A stretch of 8,350 nt of DNA from Helicobacteraceae bacterium (GCA_027057185.1 JALUJE010000219.1:1-8350); one strand, 5' to 3'. Positions 1 to 6,867 are shown, counted from the first letter of the stretch. The notes: generated from the sequence alone by a model not told the origin. Made by a program: numbers and translations.

Positions 1-896
1 TCGTAATTGGGGTCTCTTCCAAAGACAATATCAAAATACGCACTCTGAATATTTCTGGTTATAAGACCGCGACTGCCGTTTCCAATTTCCCGTGCATCAA
101 TCAGACGAATCGGAGTAATTTCTGCGGCGGTTCCGGTTAAAAAAGCCTCATCGGCAACATAAATCTCTTCACGGGTAATGCGGCGGCGAACCACCTCATA
201 CCCCATATTTTTTGCCATTTCAATAACCGTCTTTTGTGTAATAGAGGCTAAAGAGTTGTCATTTGGCGGGGAGATGAGTACTCCATCTTTGACCATAAAA
301 AAGCAGGCACCGCTAGCTTCGGCAACGTAACCCTGATCATCAAGCAACAGCGCCTCATCATACCCGCAGTCAATGGCTTCATACTTTGCCATTTGCGAGT
401 TGAGGTAGTTTGCCGTGGCTTTGGCCTTACCCATGTTTGAGGTATTTGCAGGTCGGGTCATGGAGGCAATTTTCAGTTTAATGCCTTTTTCCATACCTTC
501 ATCACCCAAATAGGCGCCCCATTCCCATGCGGCAATTGCCGTCTCTACCGGGGCATCTTTGTGGTATACGCCCATAGCACCGTACCCCAAAAAGGCAAAG
601 GGACGTAGATAGACGTTATCTCCGGTAAAGTTGTTTTTGGCAATCAGCTCTATTTGCGCCGCATTGAGCTCTTTGACAGAGTAGGGAATGTTGATGAGTG
701 TCATCTTTGCCGATTCAATGAGTCGCGATGTGTGGTCATTGAGGCGAAAAATGGCATATCCCCGAGCAGTTTTATAGGCTTTTGTTCCTTCAATAACACC
801 GTTGCCATAATGCAGGGTGTGGGAGAGAACATGCGTCTGTGCTTGAGCCCATGGCTTTAAGGCACCATTCATCCAAATATATTTGGCTTCATTCAT
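1..896 (-). CDS. ilvE: Branched-chain amino acid aminotransferase, 3' end cut by window edge
   Basis: This is a PLP-dependent fold-type IV aminotransferase. The family transfers the amino group between glutamate and the 2-oxo acids of leucine, isoleucine and valine in the cytoplasm, as the last step of their synthesis. I translated 298 residues from the ATG at 896; the E. coli enzyme has about 309, so only a few C-terminal residues are missing. The PLP lysine is K159 in GKAKATANYL, the same position as in E. coli IlvE, followed by Y164. Other family marks are LSHTLHYGNGVIEG (24-37), R58, E193 in VAEASG and TGTAAEITPI (254-263). A GGAG ribosome site (complement of 903-906) lies 6 nt before ATG 896, which favours this start over the in-frame ATG encoding M9. 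The gene follows the truncated haemoglobin gene on the same strand after a 121-bp gap that holds three TACATGTA palindromes, so it may have its own promoter. Identity is firm; substrate range is inferred from the family. Confidence 0.95.
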   Translation of the reverse strand, partial: MNEAKYIWMNGALKPWAQAQTHVLSHTLHYGNGVIEGTKAYKTARGYAIFRLNDHTSRLIESAKMTLINIPYSVKELNAAQIELIAKNNFTGDNVYLRPFAFLGYGAMGVYHKDAPVETAIAAWEWGAYLGDEGMEKGIKLKIASMTRPANTSNMGKAKATANYLNSQMAKYEAIDCGYDEALLLDDQGYVAEASGACFFMVKDGVLISPPNDNSLASITQKTVIEMAKNMGYEVVRRRITREEIYVADEAFLTGTAAEITPIRLIDAREIGNGSRGLITRNIQSAYFDIVFGRDPNY

Positions 897-911
897 TCAG
901 TACTCCAAAAT

Positions 912-929
912 TTTTTTACATGTAAAAAA
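912..929. promoter_or_regulatory. 18-bp perfect palindrome upstream of ilvE (TACATGTA family)
   Basis: TTTTTTACATGTAAAAAA reads identically on both strands, centred between 920 and 921. It ends 5 nt before the ilvE ribosome site (complement of 903-906). On the minus strand a possible -10 TAAAAT (complement of 937-942) would place the transcription start just upstream of the palindrome, the usual place for a repressor site. That role is inferred. The same core recurs at 981, 999, 2795 and 7380. As RNA it could only form a weak A-U stem, so a protein-binding DNA site is the likelier reading. Confidence 0.5.
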
Positions 930-976
930 GTGAGATATTTTATCGAAGATGAGGTTTAAAAATGATTAGGAAACAG

Positions 977-1010
977 AAAATACATGTAAATTTTACATTA
1001 CATGTATTTT
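977..1010. repeat. 13-bp perfect inverted repeat made of two TACATGTA boxes
   Basis: The arms AAAATACATGTAA (977-989) and TTACATGTATTTT (998-1010) are exact reverse complements around an 8-nt spacer. Each arm contains a complete TACATGTA box, and the box centres are 18 bp apart, nearly two helical turns. The repeat starts 8 nt after the stop codon of the haemoglobin gene on the minus strand and lies about 80 nt upstream of the ilvE start. It may be a tandem operator for ilvE. It could also act as a weak A/T-only terminator for the haemoglobin transcript, but the stem has few G-C pairs and only a short T stretch follows it. Confidence 0.5.
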
Positions 1011-1017
1011 AGAGACA

Positions 1018-1470
1018 CTAACGCTGTTGGCTGGGTGTGTTGATGAGCCAGATGGAGAAAATGTCGAGATAGTCCCAAAATGACTGGATATACTCCTCAT
1101 TAATGCCTTCATCGCTGAGAGCAAGAAGCAATTGGGCATAAAGTTCTAGCCAGCGTCTACGACTTGTCTCGTCAATGCGAAAGGGTGCGTGACGACCAAC
1201 CATGCGCGGTTCGCCGCGCGTTTGATTGAAGTAGTCTGGACCCCCACAGATCTGAATGAGAAAATCGGCAGCATGCTGTTTGGCGGCATTGAAGTCGTCA
1301 TCATCATGAATGGGAAAGAGGAAGCCGATATCGCTGAGGCGTATTAGGTCATAATGTTCATCGACCAGTTTGCGAAAACGCGCTTCACCGACTTGATAGA
1401 AAAAACCGGGATGGGGTTTGGTAACGGGCGGGCGAACACCAAGTGTTCCGGGTGTAATGGCTAAATTCAT
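1018..1470 (-). CDS. Truncated haemoglobin, group II (TrHbO-like)
   Basis: A 150-residue cytoplasmic globin of the 2-on-2 truncated family. The signature GGPDYFNQTRGEP followed by GRHAPFRI (77-99) closely matches the mycobacterial TrHbO pattern GGP..Y...RG.PR...RHAPFRI. H94 is the predicted proximal (F8) haem ligand, W107 the conserved G8 tryptophan, Y40 the B10 tyrosine and F52 the CD1 position. A conserved tail resembling YLEMAAHSLVNSP is present (YLDIFSIWLINTP, 134-146). The N-terminus is about 20 residues longer than that of mycobacterial TrHbO. A GAGG ribosome site lies about 5 nt before the ATG at 1470. Group II globins bind O2, NO and peroxide-type ligands, but physiological roles differ between species. 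The gene is divergent from a predicted membrane haem-protein-like gene across a 95-bp gap and is followed by ilvE. A role in NO or O2 chemistry is inferred from family and neighbourhood. Confidence 0.88.
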   Translation of the reverse strand: MNLAITPGTLGVRPPVTKPHPGFFYQVGEARFRKLVDEHYDLIRLSDIGFLFPIHDDDDFNAAKQHAADFLIQICGGPDYFNQTRGEPRMVGRHAPFRIDETSRRRWLELYAQLLLALSDEGINEEYIQSFWDYLDIFSIWLINTPSQQR

Positions 1471-1488
1471 CTCAACCTCGTTTTGTTT

Positions 1489-1510
1489 TTCACCATTCTA
1501 GAGTGATGAA
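1489..1510. promoter_or_regulatory. Imperfect 22-bp palindrome in the divergent control region
   Basis: The left half TTCACCATTCT (1489-1499) and right half AGAGTGATGAA (1500-1510) pair at 9 of 11 positions around a central TCTAGA. It lies 19 bp from the haemoglobin start and 56 bp from the start of the membrane-protein gene. A possible minus-strand -10 hexamer TAGAAT (complement of 1495-1500) sits inside it, so a bound protein could block transcription of the globin gene. It matches neither the TTGAT-N4-ATCAA FNR/CRP consensus nor the TTAAC-N4-GTTAA NssR site. The operator role is inferred from symmetry and position. Confidence 0.35.
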
Positions 1511-1537
1511 GATAAAAAGTGGTTTAAGGCAAATCGC

Positions 1538-1568
1538 TATACAATAAGTAAAAAGGTTGTTTCGCGTG
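1538..1568 (+). promoter_or_regulatory. Possible -10 element, ribosome site and GTG start for the membrane-protein gene
   Basis: TATACAAT (1538-1545) resembles a -10 box. AAAAGG (1551-1556) is the only purine-rich ribosome site near the 5' end of the gene. It abuts the upstream in-frame TTG at 1557 with no spacing but lies 9 nt from the in-frame GTG at 1566, so GTG 1566 is the better start. If the -10 is real the leader is only about 14 nt, so the promoter call is weaker than the start-site call. Confidence 0.4.
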
Positions 1569-2786
1569 AATGTGTCTCCCGATTTCTCACCGCCCATGCG
1601 TGTTATGGCTCCGTATTTTATTATTGCGAGTTTCTCATATCTTATGGCAACGGTGTTACTGTTTTTCCTAAATATTGACGTTTCCCTGCGTAGCATGCAG
1701 TGGGTAGGGTGGGCACACCTCTACTTACTGGGGTTTGTGATGATGAGCATTTTTGCCGCCATGGCACAGCTAGGACCGGTGGTGGTTGAAGCCAATCACC
1801 GGTTTTTGGGTTTTTTTCATCTGATTTGGATGGCACTGTCCATAGGACTGCTGTTGATGCTATTAGGGTTTTACATAACTCCGTTGTGGCTCCCTTTTGG
1901 AGGCATACTAGTACTGCTCTCCATGGTGCTGTTTGCCGTAGATTTTTGGTTGACCTTACGGCAAGGAAGACGCCATACGAGTGTGACAGCATCTATGAAA
2001 GCGAGCAATTTCTTTCTTCTCTTTGGTGTGGTGAGCGGTTTCGTAATGGCTCTGGCGTACCGTGGCGCAGACATTGCTGTTGCACCGTGGTACCACACAC
2101 ATGTATTTTCTCTGATCGGAGGTTTTGTCCTCATGCTCATTATGGGGATTTCTACCGTTCTGATTCCCATGTTCGGTGCATCAAAGCGAGTGAGCGATAA
2201 TGATTTTTCCTGGAGTTTTTACACCATGCTAAGCGGTGTCGTATTGATGATGACGGGTTCCCTCTTTGAGCTGGAGGCATTGCGCACAATTGCACTGCTG
2301 CTTATGATGCTTTCAGTAGCGCATTACGGCTATCAATTTGTTAGCATGTTAGTATCACGCGCACGTGTTGAGCATGATGTCTGGGCATACTCAATGTACG
2401 TCGCCGTTGTATCATTAACACTGGCATGGTTCTTTTTTGCACTCTATTTTTTAGGTATTTCTGAACTGTTACGACCGGGGTTGTGGCTGCTTCTGGTAGG
2501 TTTTATAGGCTTTATGATTTTTGGAAATTTTTATAAAATTCTTCCTTTTCTGGTCTGGTTTGAGCGCTATGCCCCTTTGGTGGAAGCTCAGCCGGTTCCC
2601 ATGCTGCACGAACTCATCAATCGACGAATGGCAGTTGTGCAGCTGGTATGTAGTACTCTGGGGTTGATTATGACGACATTGGCATTGCTCATACGCAATG
2701 CACTGCTGTTCGAGATGGGTAGTGCGGTATTGGTTGTAGGAGCACTGTTTATGCTAACGCAGGTGATCCGTGTGATTCGACAGTAG
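1566..2786 (+). CDS. Twelve-span membrane protein, haem-copper oxidase subunit I / NnrS-like
   Basis: About 406 residues from GTG 1566. Twelve hydrophobic segments are visible, roughly at 14-37, 45-69, 80-105, 109-130, 147-167, 179-203, 214-234, 240-263, 273-297, 304-329, 354-375 and 380-402. That number matches the cytochrome-oxidase subunit I and NnrS folds. Candidate haem or metal ligands are H51 in GWAHLYLLGF, H78, H85, H177 and H179 in the WYHTHVFSLIGGF stretch that leads into ILIPMF-like sequence (GISTVLIPMF), and H253 in AHYGYQF. The HPEVY copper-site motif and proton-channel motifs of true oxidases are absent, and length is well below a real CcoN or NorB, so it is probably not a terminal oxidase. 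NnrS-type proteins are membrane haem proteins linked to nitrosative stress. The divergent truncated haemoglobin makes a related role attractive, but this is inference. Other possibilities are a haem-binding sensor or an uncharacterised oxidase-fold family. The fold assignment is moderate and the exact family open. Confidence 0.6.
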   Translation: MNVSPDFSPPMRVMAPYFIIASFSYLMATVLLFFLNIDVSLRSMQWVGWAHLYLLGFVMMSIFAAMAQLGPVVVEANHRFLGFFHLIWMALSIGLLLMLLGFYITPLWLPFGGILVLLSMVLFAVDFWLTLRQGRRHTSVTASMKASNFFLLFGVVSGFVMALAYRGADIAVAPWYHTHVFSLIGGFVLMLIMGISTVLIPMFGASKRVSDNDFSWSFYTMLSGVVLMMTGSLFELEALRTIALLLMMLSVAHYGYQFVSMLVSRARVEHDVWAYSMYVAVVSLTLAWFFFALYFLGISELLRPGLWLLLVGFIGFMIFGNFYKILPFLVWFERYAPLVEAQPVPMLHELINRRMAVVQLVCSTLGLIMTTLALLIRNALLFEMGSAVLVVGALFMLTQVIRVIRQ

Positions 2787-2790
2787 TTTA

Positions 2791-2806
2791 AATTTACATG
2801 TAAATT
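2791..2806. promoter_or_regulatory. 16-bp perfect palindrome between membrane-protein and beta-helix genes
   Basis: AATTTACATGTAAATT is perfectly symmetric and contains the TACATGTA core (2795-2802). It begins 5 nt after the TAG stop of the preceding gene and ends 8 nt before a perfect TTGACA (2815-2820). It therefore sits where an upstream activator or repressor of the beta-helix gene could bind. No T-run follows, so a terminator role is unlikely. Confidence 0.5.
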
Positions 2807-2814
2807 ATACCGTG

Positions 2815-2845
2815 TTGACACAAAATATGGCTGTGATGCTAACAT
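2815..2845 (+). promoter_or_regulatory. Candidate promoter of the beta-helix gene
   Basis: A consensus -35 TTGACA (2815-2820) is followed after 19 bp by TAACAT (2840-2845), preceded by an extended -10 TG (2837-2838). The 19-bp spacing is longer than the 17-bp optimum, but the extended -10 could compensate. It would give a leader of about 60 nt before ATG 2915. A degenerate TACATGTT copy (2882-2889) of the palindrome core lies downstream in this leader, which suggests two-site control. Confidence 0.4.
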
Positions 2846-2914
2846 ATCGTTAATTATGAGGCGCTATTATTTTTTCACAAATACATGTTTTAATGTTACA
2901 AAAGGATCATCATT

Positions 2915-4915
2915 ATGAAAACCAGAACAGTACCGTCCATAGTCTGGCTATTTAGTCTGCTACTGCTTCTTAGCAGCACGCTTTTTGGCGCCAGTAAGTA
3001 CGAGGAGCGAGTCGTCATTCCAAAATACAATCCGAACGATCCGACACACGTCCTCATTACCCCAAATAACGGCAAATGGAATCGCTATGTGCTCAATGAC
3101 CCCAATAAAAAACACTTTTATGTAAGACCGGGGAAATACCATACAAGAGTTAACCTCACCGCGAGTGGGACAAAAAACAGCAGACGAACCATGAGTTTGT
3201 ATAATGGCAATAATATCCATCCTGCTTCGTTACCTTTGCATCAAGTTGCCGATATTCGTTTGAATTTAATGGGAGCGGATTACTGGATATTAGACAGATT
3301 GTCTAATATTAATGATACAAAGAGACCCTCTTTTTTTCTTCATAACGGGGCAACCCATAATATTATCAATAGACTGTATGTAAAAGATTACTATGACGCT
3401 ATCATTATTACTAACTTATCGCATAATAACACCATTCAAAACTCTTATTTTGATCACATGACGCACGCAGGACGAAAAAATGATAATGTGGCTATAGCCG
3501 TGTATTCAGACAAACATGTTAAGGGAAGAATTTTTAATACGCATATAATCAATAATGATATACGAAACGCTAATGATGGTATTCAACTGGTGATTCGAAG
3601 TGTTGGTGATGATAATGATTACCAAGGAACCGTCATCGATAATAATAATATATGGTTTGATGGGGACGCCTATACGAATGGTGATTATGCCGTTAATGGC
3701 TATAACCAGAAGGGTCAGTATATGGTAGGAGAAAATGCGATAGACTTAAAAGCGGGATCCTATAATCCATCCAATCCAATTAAGATTACCAATAATAGAA
3801 TGTGGGGATATTTACAGCGTGATAAAACTGTTGGCGGTAGTTTTTCAACAGATCAGGGAAAAATTGTCAGCGTACATTATGGTATTAGAAACGTCAAATT
3901 TAACAGCAACATTCTTTTTAACTCACAAGTTGCTTTTGCTGTTGGAGAGGCTATAGATTGGGAGGTCAAAAATAATATCATTGCCAATATGAATACGATC
4001 AATCCCTTGGACTCCACAACATATGCGGCATATTTTTATAAATCTCGGTCGGTAAAGATTGAAAATAATATTTTTAAAAATATTCCTCAAAATTCTGTCT
4101 CTGATGGCTATCTTTTTCGATTTGATGCTAAAACAAAAAATAGTACTTTTAGAAAAAATATGATTATCAGTGCTAAAGGGACTTCACCGAACTATGGAAA
4201 TGTTATGGGAGAGAACTATTTGTACCAATCAAAAGTTAACTATAGCGGTAAGAATATTAATATGAAACGTACCGATGTAGAGACTATGGAAGATTTTGTC
4301 TTTTTATATGAAAGGTTTACTTCCAAGCCTAAAAAGCAGGTGCTTAAAGGTGTTTTAGTACCTAAAAATAGCAAATATTATGGTAAAGCAGGTAGTAGTA
4401 TCGGTACCGATACAACACTCTATGAAGACGCTGAAGACGGCAAGATTAATGGATGGGATGTTTATGACAATAAACCGGCAGGCGCTACAATTTCCAATTT
4501 CTATGATGCTCAAAAACGAAGCTATGTTATTGAACTGGATGGTGCCAAAGGAAAAAATGGATATCGATTTGACTTTAGCAAAGTTAACAGTACACTGAAA
4601 GCCAATACGATTAATGCGATTACATGGAGCATGAAGTTTAATGAAGCATTTGCTGTTTATGTGGGTGTGCAAACGACCAAAGGCTTTCGATACCTTCATT
4701 ATAGCGCCAGCGATAAAAGCGATGGAAAGCGAGGAGCCTATATTCACAACGGTCTAGGGAAAAAGGCAAGAAACGGTACATGGAAAACCTTTACACGTGA
4801 TCTGCAAGCAGACCTGAGACGCTTTGAACCGGGTAATAAGGTGACGTTAGTCAAAACATTTTTGGTGCGTGGCAGTGGCAAGATTGATGACATTAAAATG
4901 AGTAATCGATTTTAA
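2915..4915 (+). CDS. Secreted right-handed parallel beta-helix protein, possible polysaccharide lyase-like
   Basis: A 666-residue exported protein. Residues 1-26 form a Sec signal peptide: MKTR, a hydrophobic core WLFSLLLLLSSTLF, and likely cleavage after LFGA. Residues about 110-440 show short repeats of the parallel beta-helix type, rich in Asn ladders (HNNTIQNSYFDH, INNDIRNANDGI, IDNNNIWF, ITNNRMWGY, KNNIIANM, IENNIFKNI). GENAIDLKAG (272-281) resembles the NAIDLK-type strand common in lyase-like helices. Residues about 500-666 form a separate module starting YEDAEDGKINGWDVYDN and ending FLVRGSGKIDDI, with aromatic residues typical of a beta-sandwich. It may bind carbohydrate or anchor the protein. 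An AAAGGA ribosome site (2901-2906) lies 8 nt before the ATG. The helix part is visibly poorer in G+C (about 30% in a sampled 60-base stretch near 4081) than the following gene (about 45%), hinting at transfer or relaxed composition. Catalytic residues cannot be assigned, so the enzyme function is open. Confidence 0.75.
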   Translation: MKTRTVPSIVWLFSLLLLLSSTLFGASKYEERVVIPKYNPNDPTHVLITPNNGKWNRYVLNDPNKKHFYVRPGKYHTRVNLTASGTKNSRRTMSLYNGNNIHPASLPLHQVADIRLNLMGADYWILDRLSNINDTKRPSFFLHNGATHNIINRLYVKDYYDAIIITNLSHNNTIQNSYFDHMTHAGRKNDNVAIAVYSDKHVKGRIFNTHIINNDIRNANDGIQLVIRSVGDDNDYQGTVIDNNNIWFDGDAYTNGDYAVNGYNQKGQYMVGENAIDLKAGSYNPSNPIKITNNRMWGYLQRDKTVGGSFSTDQGKIVSVHYGIRNVKFNSNILFNSQVAFAVGEAIDWEVKNNIIANMNTINPLDSTTYAAYFYKSRSVKIENNIFKNIPQNSVSDGYLFRFDAKTKNSTFRKNMIISAKGTSPNYGNVMGENYLYQSKVNYSGKNINMKRTDVETMEDFVFLYERFTSKPKKQVLKGVLVPKNSKYYGKAGSSIGTDTTLYEDAEDGKINGWDVYDNKPAGATISNFYDAQKRSYVIELDGAKGKNGYRFDFSKVNSTLKANTINAITWSMKFNEAFAVYVGVQTTKGFRYLHYSASDKSDGKRGAYIHNGLGKKARNGTWKTFTRDLQADLRRFEPGNKVTLVKTFLVRGSGKIDDIKMSNRF

Positions 4916-4986
4916 TAGAGATTCAAATAATTTCGTTTCTAAAAGAACCGGTTTGTTGCAAATTTGTGTGGAGTCTAGGAAACTTT

Positions 4987-5007
4987 TGCTAGAATTGCAC
5001 AAAGGAG
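4987..5007 (+). promoter_or_regulatory. Possible extended -10 and ribosome site for the aldehyde dehydrogenase gene
   Basis: TG-C-TAGAAT (4987-4995) matches an extended -10, with no good -35 at 17 bp. AAAGGAG (5001-5007) is a strong ribosome site 6 nt before ATG 5014 and fixes that start. If the -10 is used, the leader is only about 12 nt, so the true promoter may lie elsewhere in 4916-4986. That stretch also holds the 8-bp palindrome AACCGGTT (4946-4953). Confidence 0.3.
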
Positions 5008-5013
5008 CAAGTT

Positions 5014-6429
5014 ATGGATGCAAAAATATTATTTGGTTCAACCGAAGCGGTGAACGAAAGTTTTAGCGAACGTGTGAACCCTTATAGCGGTGAGGTTGTC
5101 AGTCGTGCTCCGGTATGTAGTGCCGATGATGCCCTCAATGCGTTACGTATTGCCAAAGAAGCGGCGCCTCGTTGCAAGCAATCAACTCTGGTGCAGCGTT
5201 GTGACTGGTTGCTCGATGTGGCGCAGCGGCTCAACAGCAACCGAGAGGCAATGGCCCGAACCATTACCGATGAAGTGGGAAAACCCATTGCTTTTTCACG
5301 TATTGAGGTCGATCGTTGTATTGAGACCGTACGGCTCTCTGCTGAGACCATGCGTACGATGCATGGAGAAACCATCAATACCGATGCCATGCCCAGCGGA
5401 CGTAAGAGCATGGCCTTTTTTCGTCGGGAGCCCGCCGGTGTTGTGGTTGCCATTACCCCGTTTAATTTTCCTCTCAATCTGGTGGCACATAAACTGGCTC
5501 CGGCTCTAGTTGCAGGTAATGCTGTAGTGCTCAAGCCCACTCCTGAAGCCCCGCTGACGGCATACAAATTTGCAAAACTTTTTATTGAGAGTGAATATGC
5601 CATACCCGATGCCCTAAGCGTCGTGTACGGTGATGCTGACGTCGGGTCGGCACTTATTGGTAGTGATATTCCACGGGTTATCAGTTTCACCGGTTCGGTA
5701 CCGGTGGGTGAGATTATTACCAAAAGTGCAGGCATAAAAAAAGTTAGTCTGGAGCTTGGCGGTAATGCTGCCACGTTTGTAGAGCGCAGTGCCGACCTTT
5801 CCTATGCGGCGAAACGGTGTGCTTTGGGTGCTTTTGTCAATTCAGGACAGGTTTGTATCTCTTTGCAGCGTATTTATGTAGATGCGGCAATTTACGATGA
5901 TTTTGCCATGCTCATGGCAGAAGAGACACGTAAACTTGTCGTTGGTTCTCCTTATGATGATGCCACGTTTATGGGACCGCTTATTGACGATGATGCGGCA
6001 TTACGTGCATTTTCATGGGTGCAAAGGGCCATAGATGAAGGAGCACGTCCACTCCTTGAACCACGTTGTGAAGGACGGATGTTCTACCCGTGTGTGATGG
6101 CGGATGTTACGGATGATATGACTATTGTCTGCGAAGAAGTTTTCGCTCCCATTGTGAGTCTGGTGAAAGTGGCATCTTTTGACGATGCCCTACCTCGCAT
6201 GAATCATTCGCCCTACGGTCTGCAGTTCTCTGTCTTTACCAATGATTTACAACTGGCGCAACGCGCTATTGATGTACTTGATGCCGGCGGTATTGTCATT
6301 AACGATATGCCAACGTTGCGCTTTGACATTCAGCCTTACGGCGGTGTAAAGCTTAGTGGTGTCGGGCGGGAAGGTCCACAGTTTGCCATTGAAGAGATGA
6401 CTGAAATTAAGTCGGTGGTTATCCTATGA
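5014..6429 (+). CDS. NAD(P)-dependent aldehyde dehydrogenase
   Basis: A complete 471-residue cytoplasmic member of the aldehyde dehydrogenase superfamily, which oxidises aldehydes to acids with NAD(P)+. All core residues are present: N151 in TPFNFPLN, K174 in VVLKPTPEAP, the FTGS turn (225-228), the general base E247 in LELGGNA, the nucleophile C281 in SGQVCIS, and E375 in CEEVFAP. The C-terminal motif QPYGGVKLSGVGREG (440-454) and the overall length suit the branch that holds archaeal lactaldehyde dehydrogenase (CofA), GapN and succinate-semialdehyde dehydrogenases; the substrate cannot be told from sequence. Length is typical and there is no leader peptide. Its TGA overlaps the ATG of the next gene (ATGA, 6426-6429), so the two are probably translated together. 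It could serve in lactaldehyde, glycolaldehyde or semialdehyde removal. Confidence 0.93.
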   Translation: MDAKILFGSTEAVNESFSERVNPYSGEVVSRAPVCSADDALNALRIAKEAAPRCKQSTLVQRCDWLLDVAQRLNSNREAMARTITDEVGKPIAFSRIEVDRCIETVRLSAETMRTMHGETINTDAMPSGRKSMAFFRREPAGVVVAITPFNFPLNLVAHKLAPALVAGNAVVLKPTPEAPLTAYKFAKLFIESEYAIPDALSVVYGDADVGSALIGSDIPRVISFTGSVPVGEIITKSAGIKKVSLELGGNAATFVERSADLSYAAKRCALGAFVNSGQVCISLQRIYVDAAIYDDFAMLMAEETRKLVVGSPYDDATFMGPLIDDDAALRAFSWVQRAIDEGARPLLEPRCEGRMFYPCVMADVTDDMTIVCEEVFAPIVSLVKVASFDDALPRMNHSPYGLQFSVFTNDLQLAQRAIDVLDAGGIVINDMPTLRFDIQPYGGVKLSGVGREGPQFAIEEMTEIKSVVIL

Positions 6430-6860
6430 AAGTAGCGGTCTCCGCCTGCTTGTGGGGAGAGCGTTGCCGTTATGACGGAACTGCCAGAGAGTATGAACGT
6501 GTCAAACAGCACCTTGAGGGGTGTGAGGTGGTGCTATTTTGCCCGGAAGCACCGGTATTGGGTACACCGCGTGAACGCATCTCCGTAGTACTTAAAGAAG
6601 GAGATGCCCCATGCGTTATTGGCGATGAGAGTGGACGTGATGTGACAGCATTGCTACAAGAACAGACGCGCCAACTCATAGAGACCCACCCTGATCTGGA
6701 TGCTGCTATCTTAAAATCTAAATCACCCAGTTGCGGGATGGGTACCACGCCGATGGTTGATGGTAACGGAATCTTGGTGGGCTATGGTAACGGCATAGCG
6801 GCTACCATGTTACGAGAACATTACCCCGAGATTGATATTGTTGATGAGACCATGGTTTAA
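6426..6860 (+). CDS. DUF523 / TudS-type thiouracil desulfurase-family protein
   Basis: A complete 144-residue cytoplasmic protein. Family marks are VSACLWGERCRYDG (5-18), FCPEAPVLGTPRERI (38-52) and LKSKSPSCGMG (96-106). C8, C39 and C103 correspond to the three cysteines that hold a [4Fe-4S] cluster in TudS, the characterised DUF523 member that removes sulfur from 2-thiouracil; C14 is an extra cysteine. The usual GG before the PR motif is less conserved here (VLGTPR). The start ATG overlaps the aldehyde dehydrogenase stop by 4 bp and no other ribosome site is evident, so translation is probably coupled. A link between aldehyde oxidation and thiobase or sulfur chemistry is not established, and the partnership may only be shared expression. 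Family assignment is strong; substrate is inferred. Confidence 0.88.
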   Translation: MKVAVSACLWGERCRYDGTAREYERVKQHLEGCEVVLFCPEAPVLGTPRERISVVLKEGDAPCVIGDESGRDVTALLQEQTRQLIETHPDLDAAILKSKSPSCGMGTTPMVDGNGILVGYGNGIAATMLREHYPEIDIVDETMV

Positions 6861-6867
6861 ATTTTGA

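Noticed and set aside
1490..1992. Minus-strand frames overlapping the divergent region and the 5' part of the membrane-protein gene
   Set aside because: They conflict with the 12-span plus-strand protein, and the translations have no recognisable features. The globin gene already explains minus-strand coding up to 1470.
2098..3519. ACATGT hexamers inside coding sequence at 2098-2103 and 3514-3519
   Set aside because: They lack the full TACATGTA core and symmetric flanks, and are explained by coding sequence, so they were not counted with the intergenic boxes.
4355..4747. Open 130-codon minus-strand frame inside the beta-helix gene
   Set aside because: It lies fully antisense to the C-terminal module of a clear exported protein and has low-complexity Ile-rich translation with no domain.
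4946..4953. AACCGGTT palindrome between the beta-helix and aldehyde dehydrogenase genes
   Set aside because: It is only 8 bp, unrepeated in the window, and has no loop or T-run, so it supports neither an operator nor a terminator call.
5082..5774. Open 230-codon frame on the minus strand inside the aldehyde dehydrogenase gene
   Set aside because: It is antisense to a complete, motif-rich enzyme, its translation shows no recognisable domain, and it has no convincing ribosome site. It is a shadow of the codon bias of the real gene.
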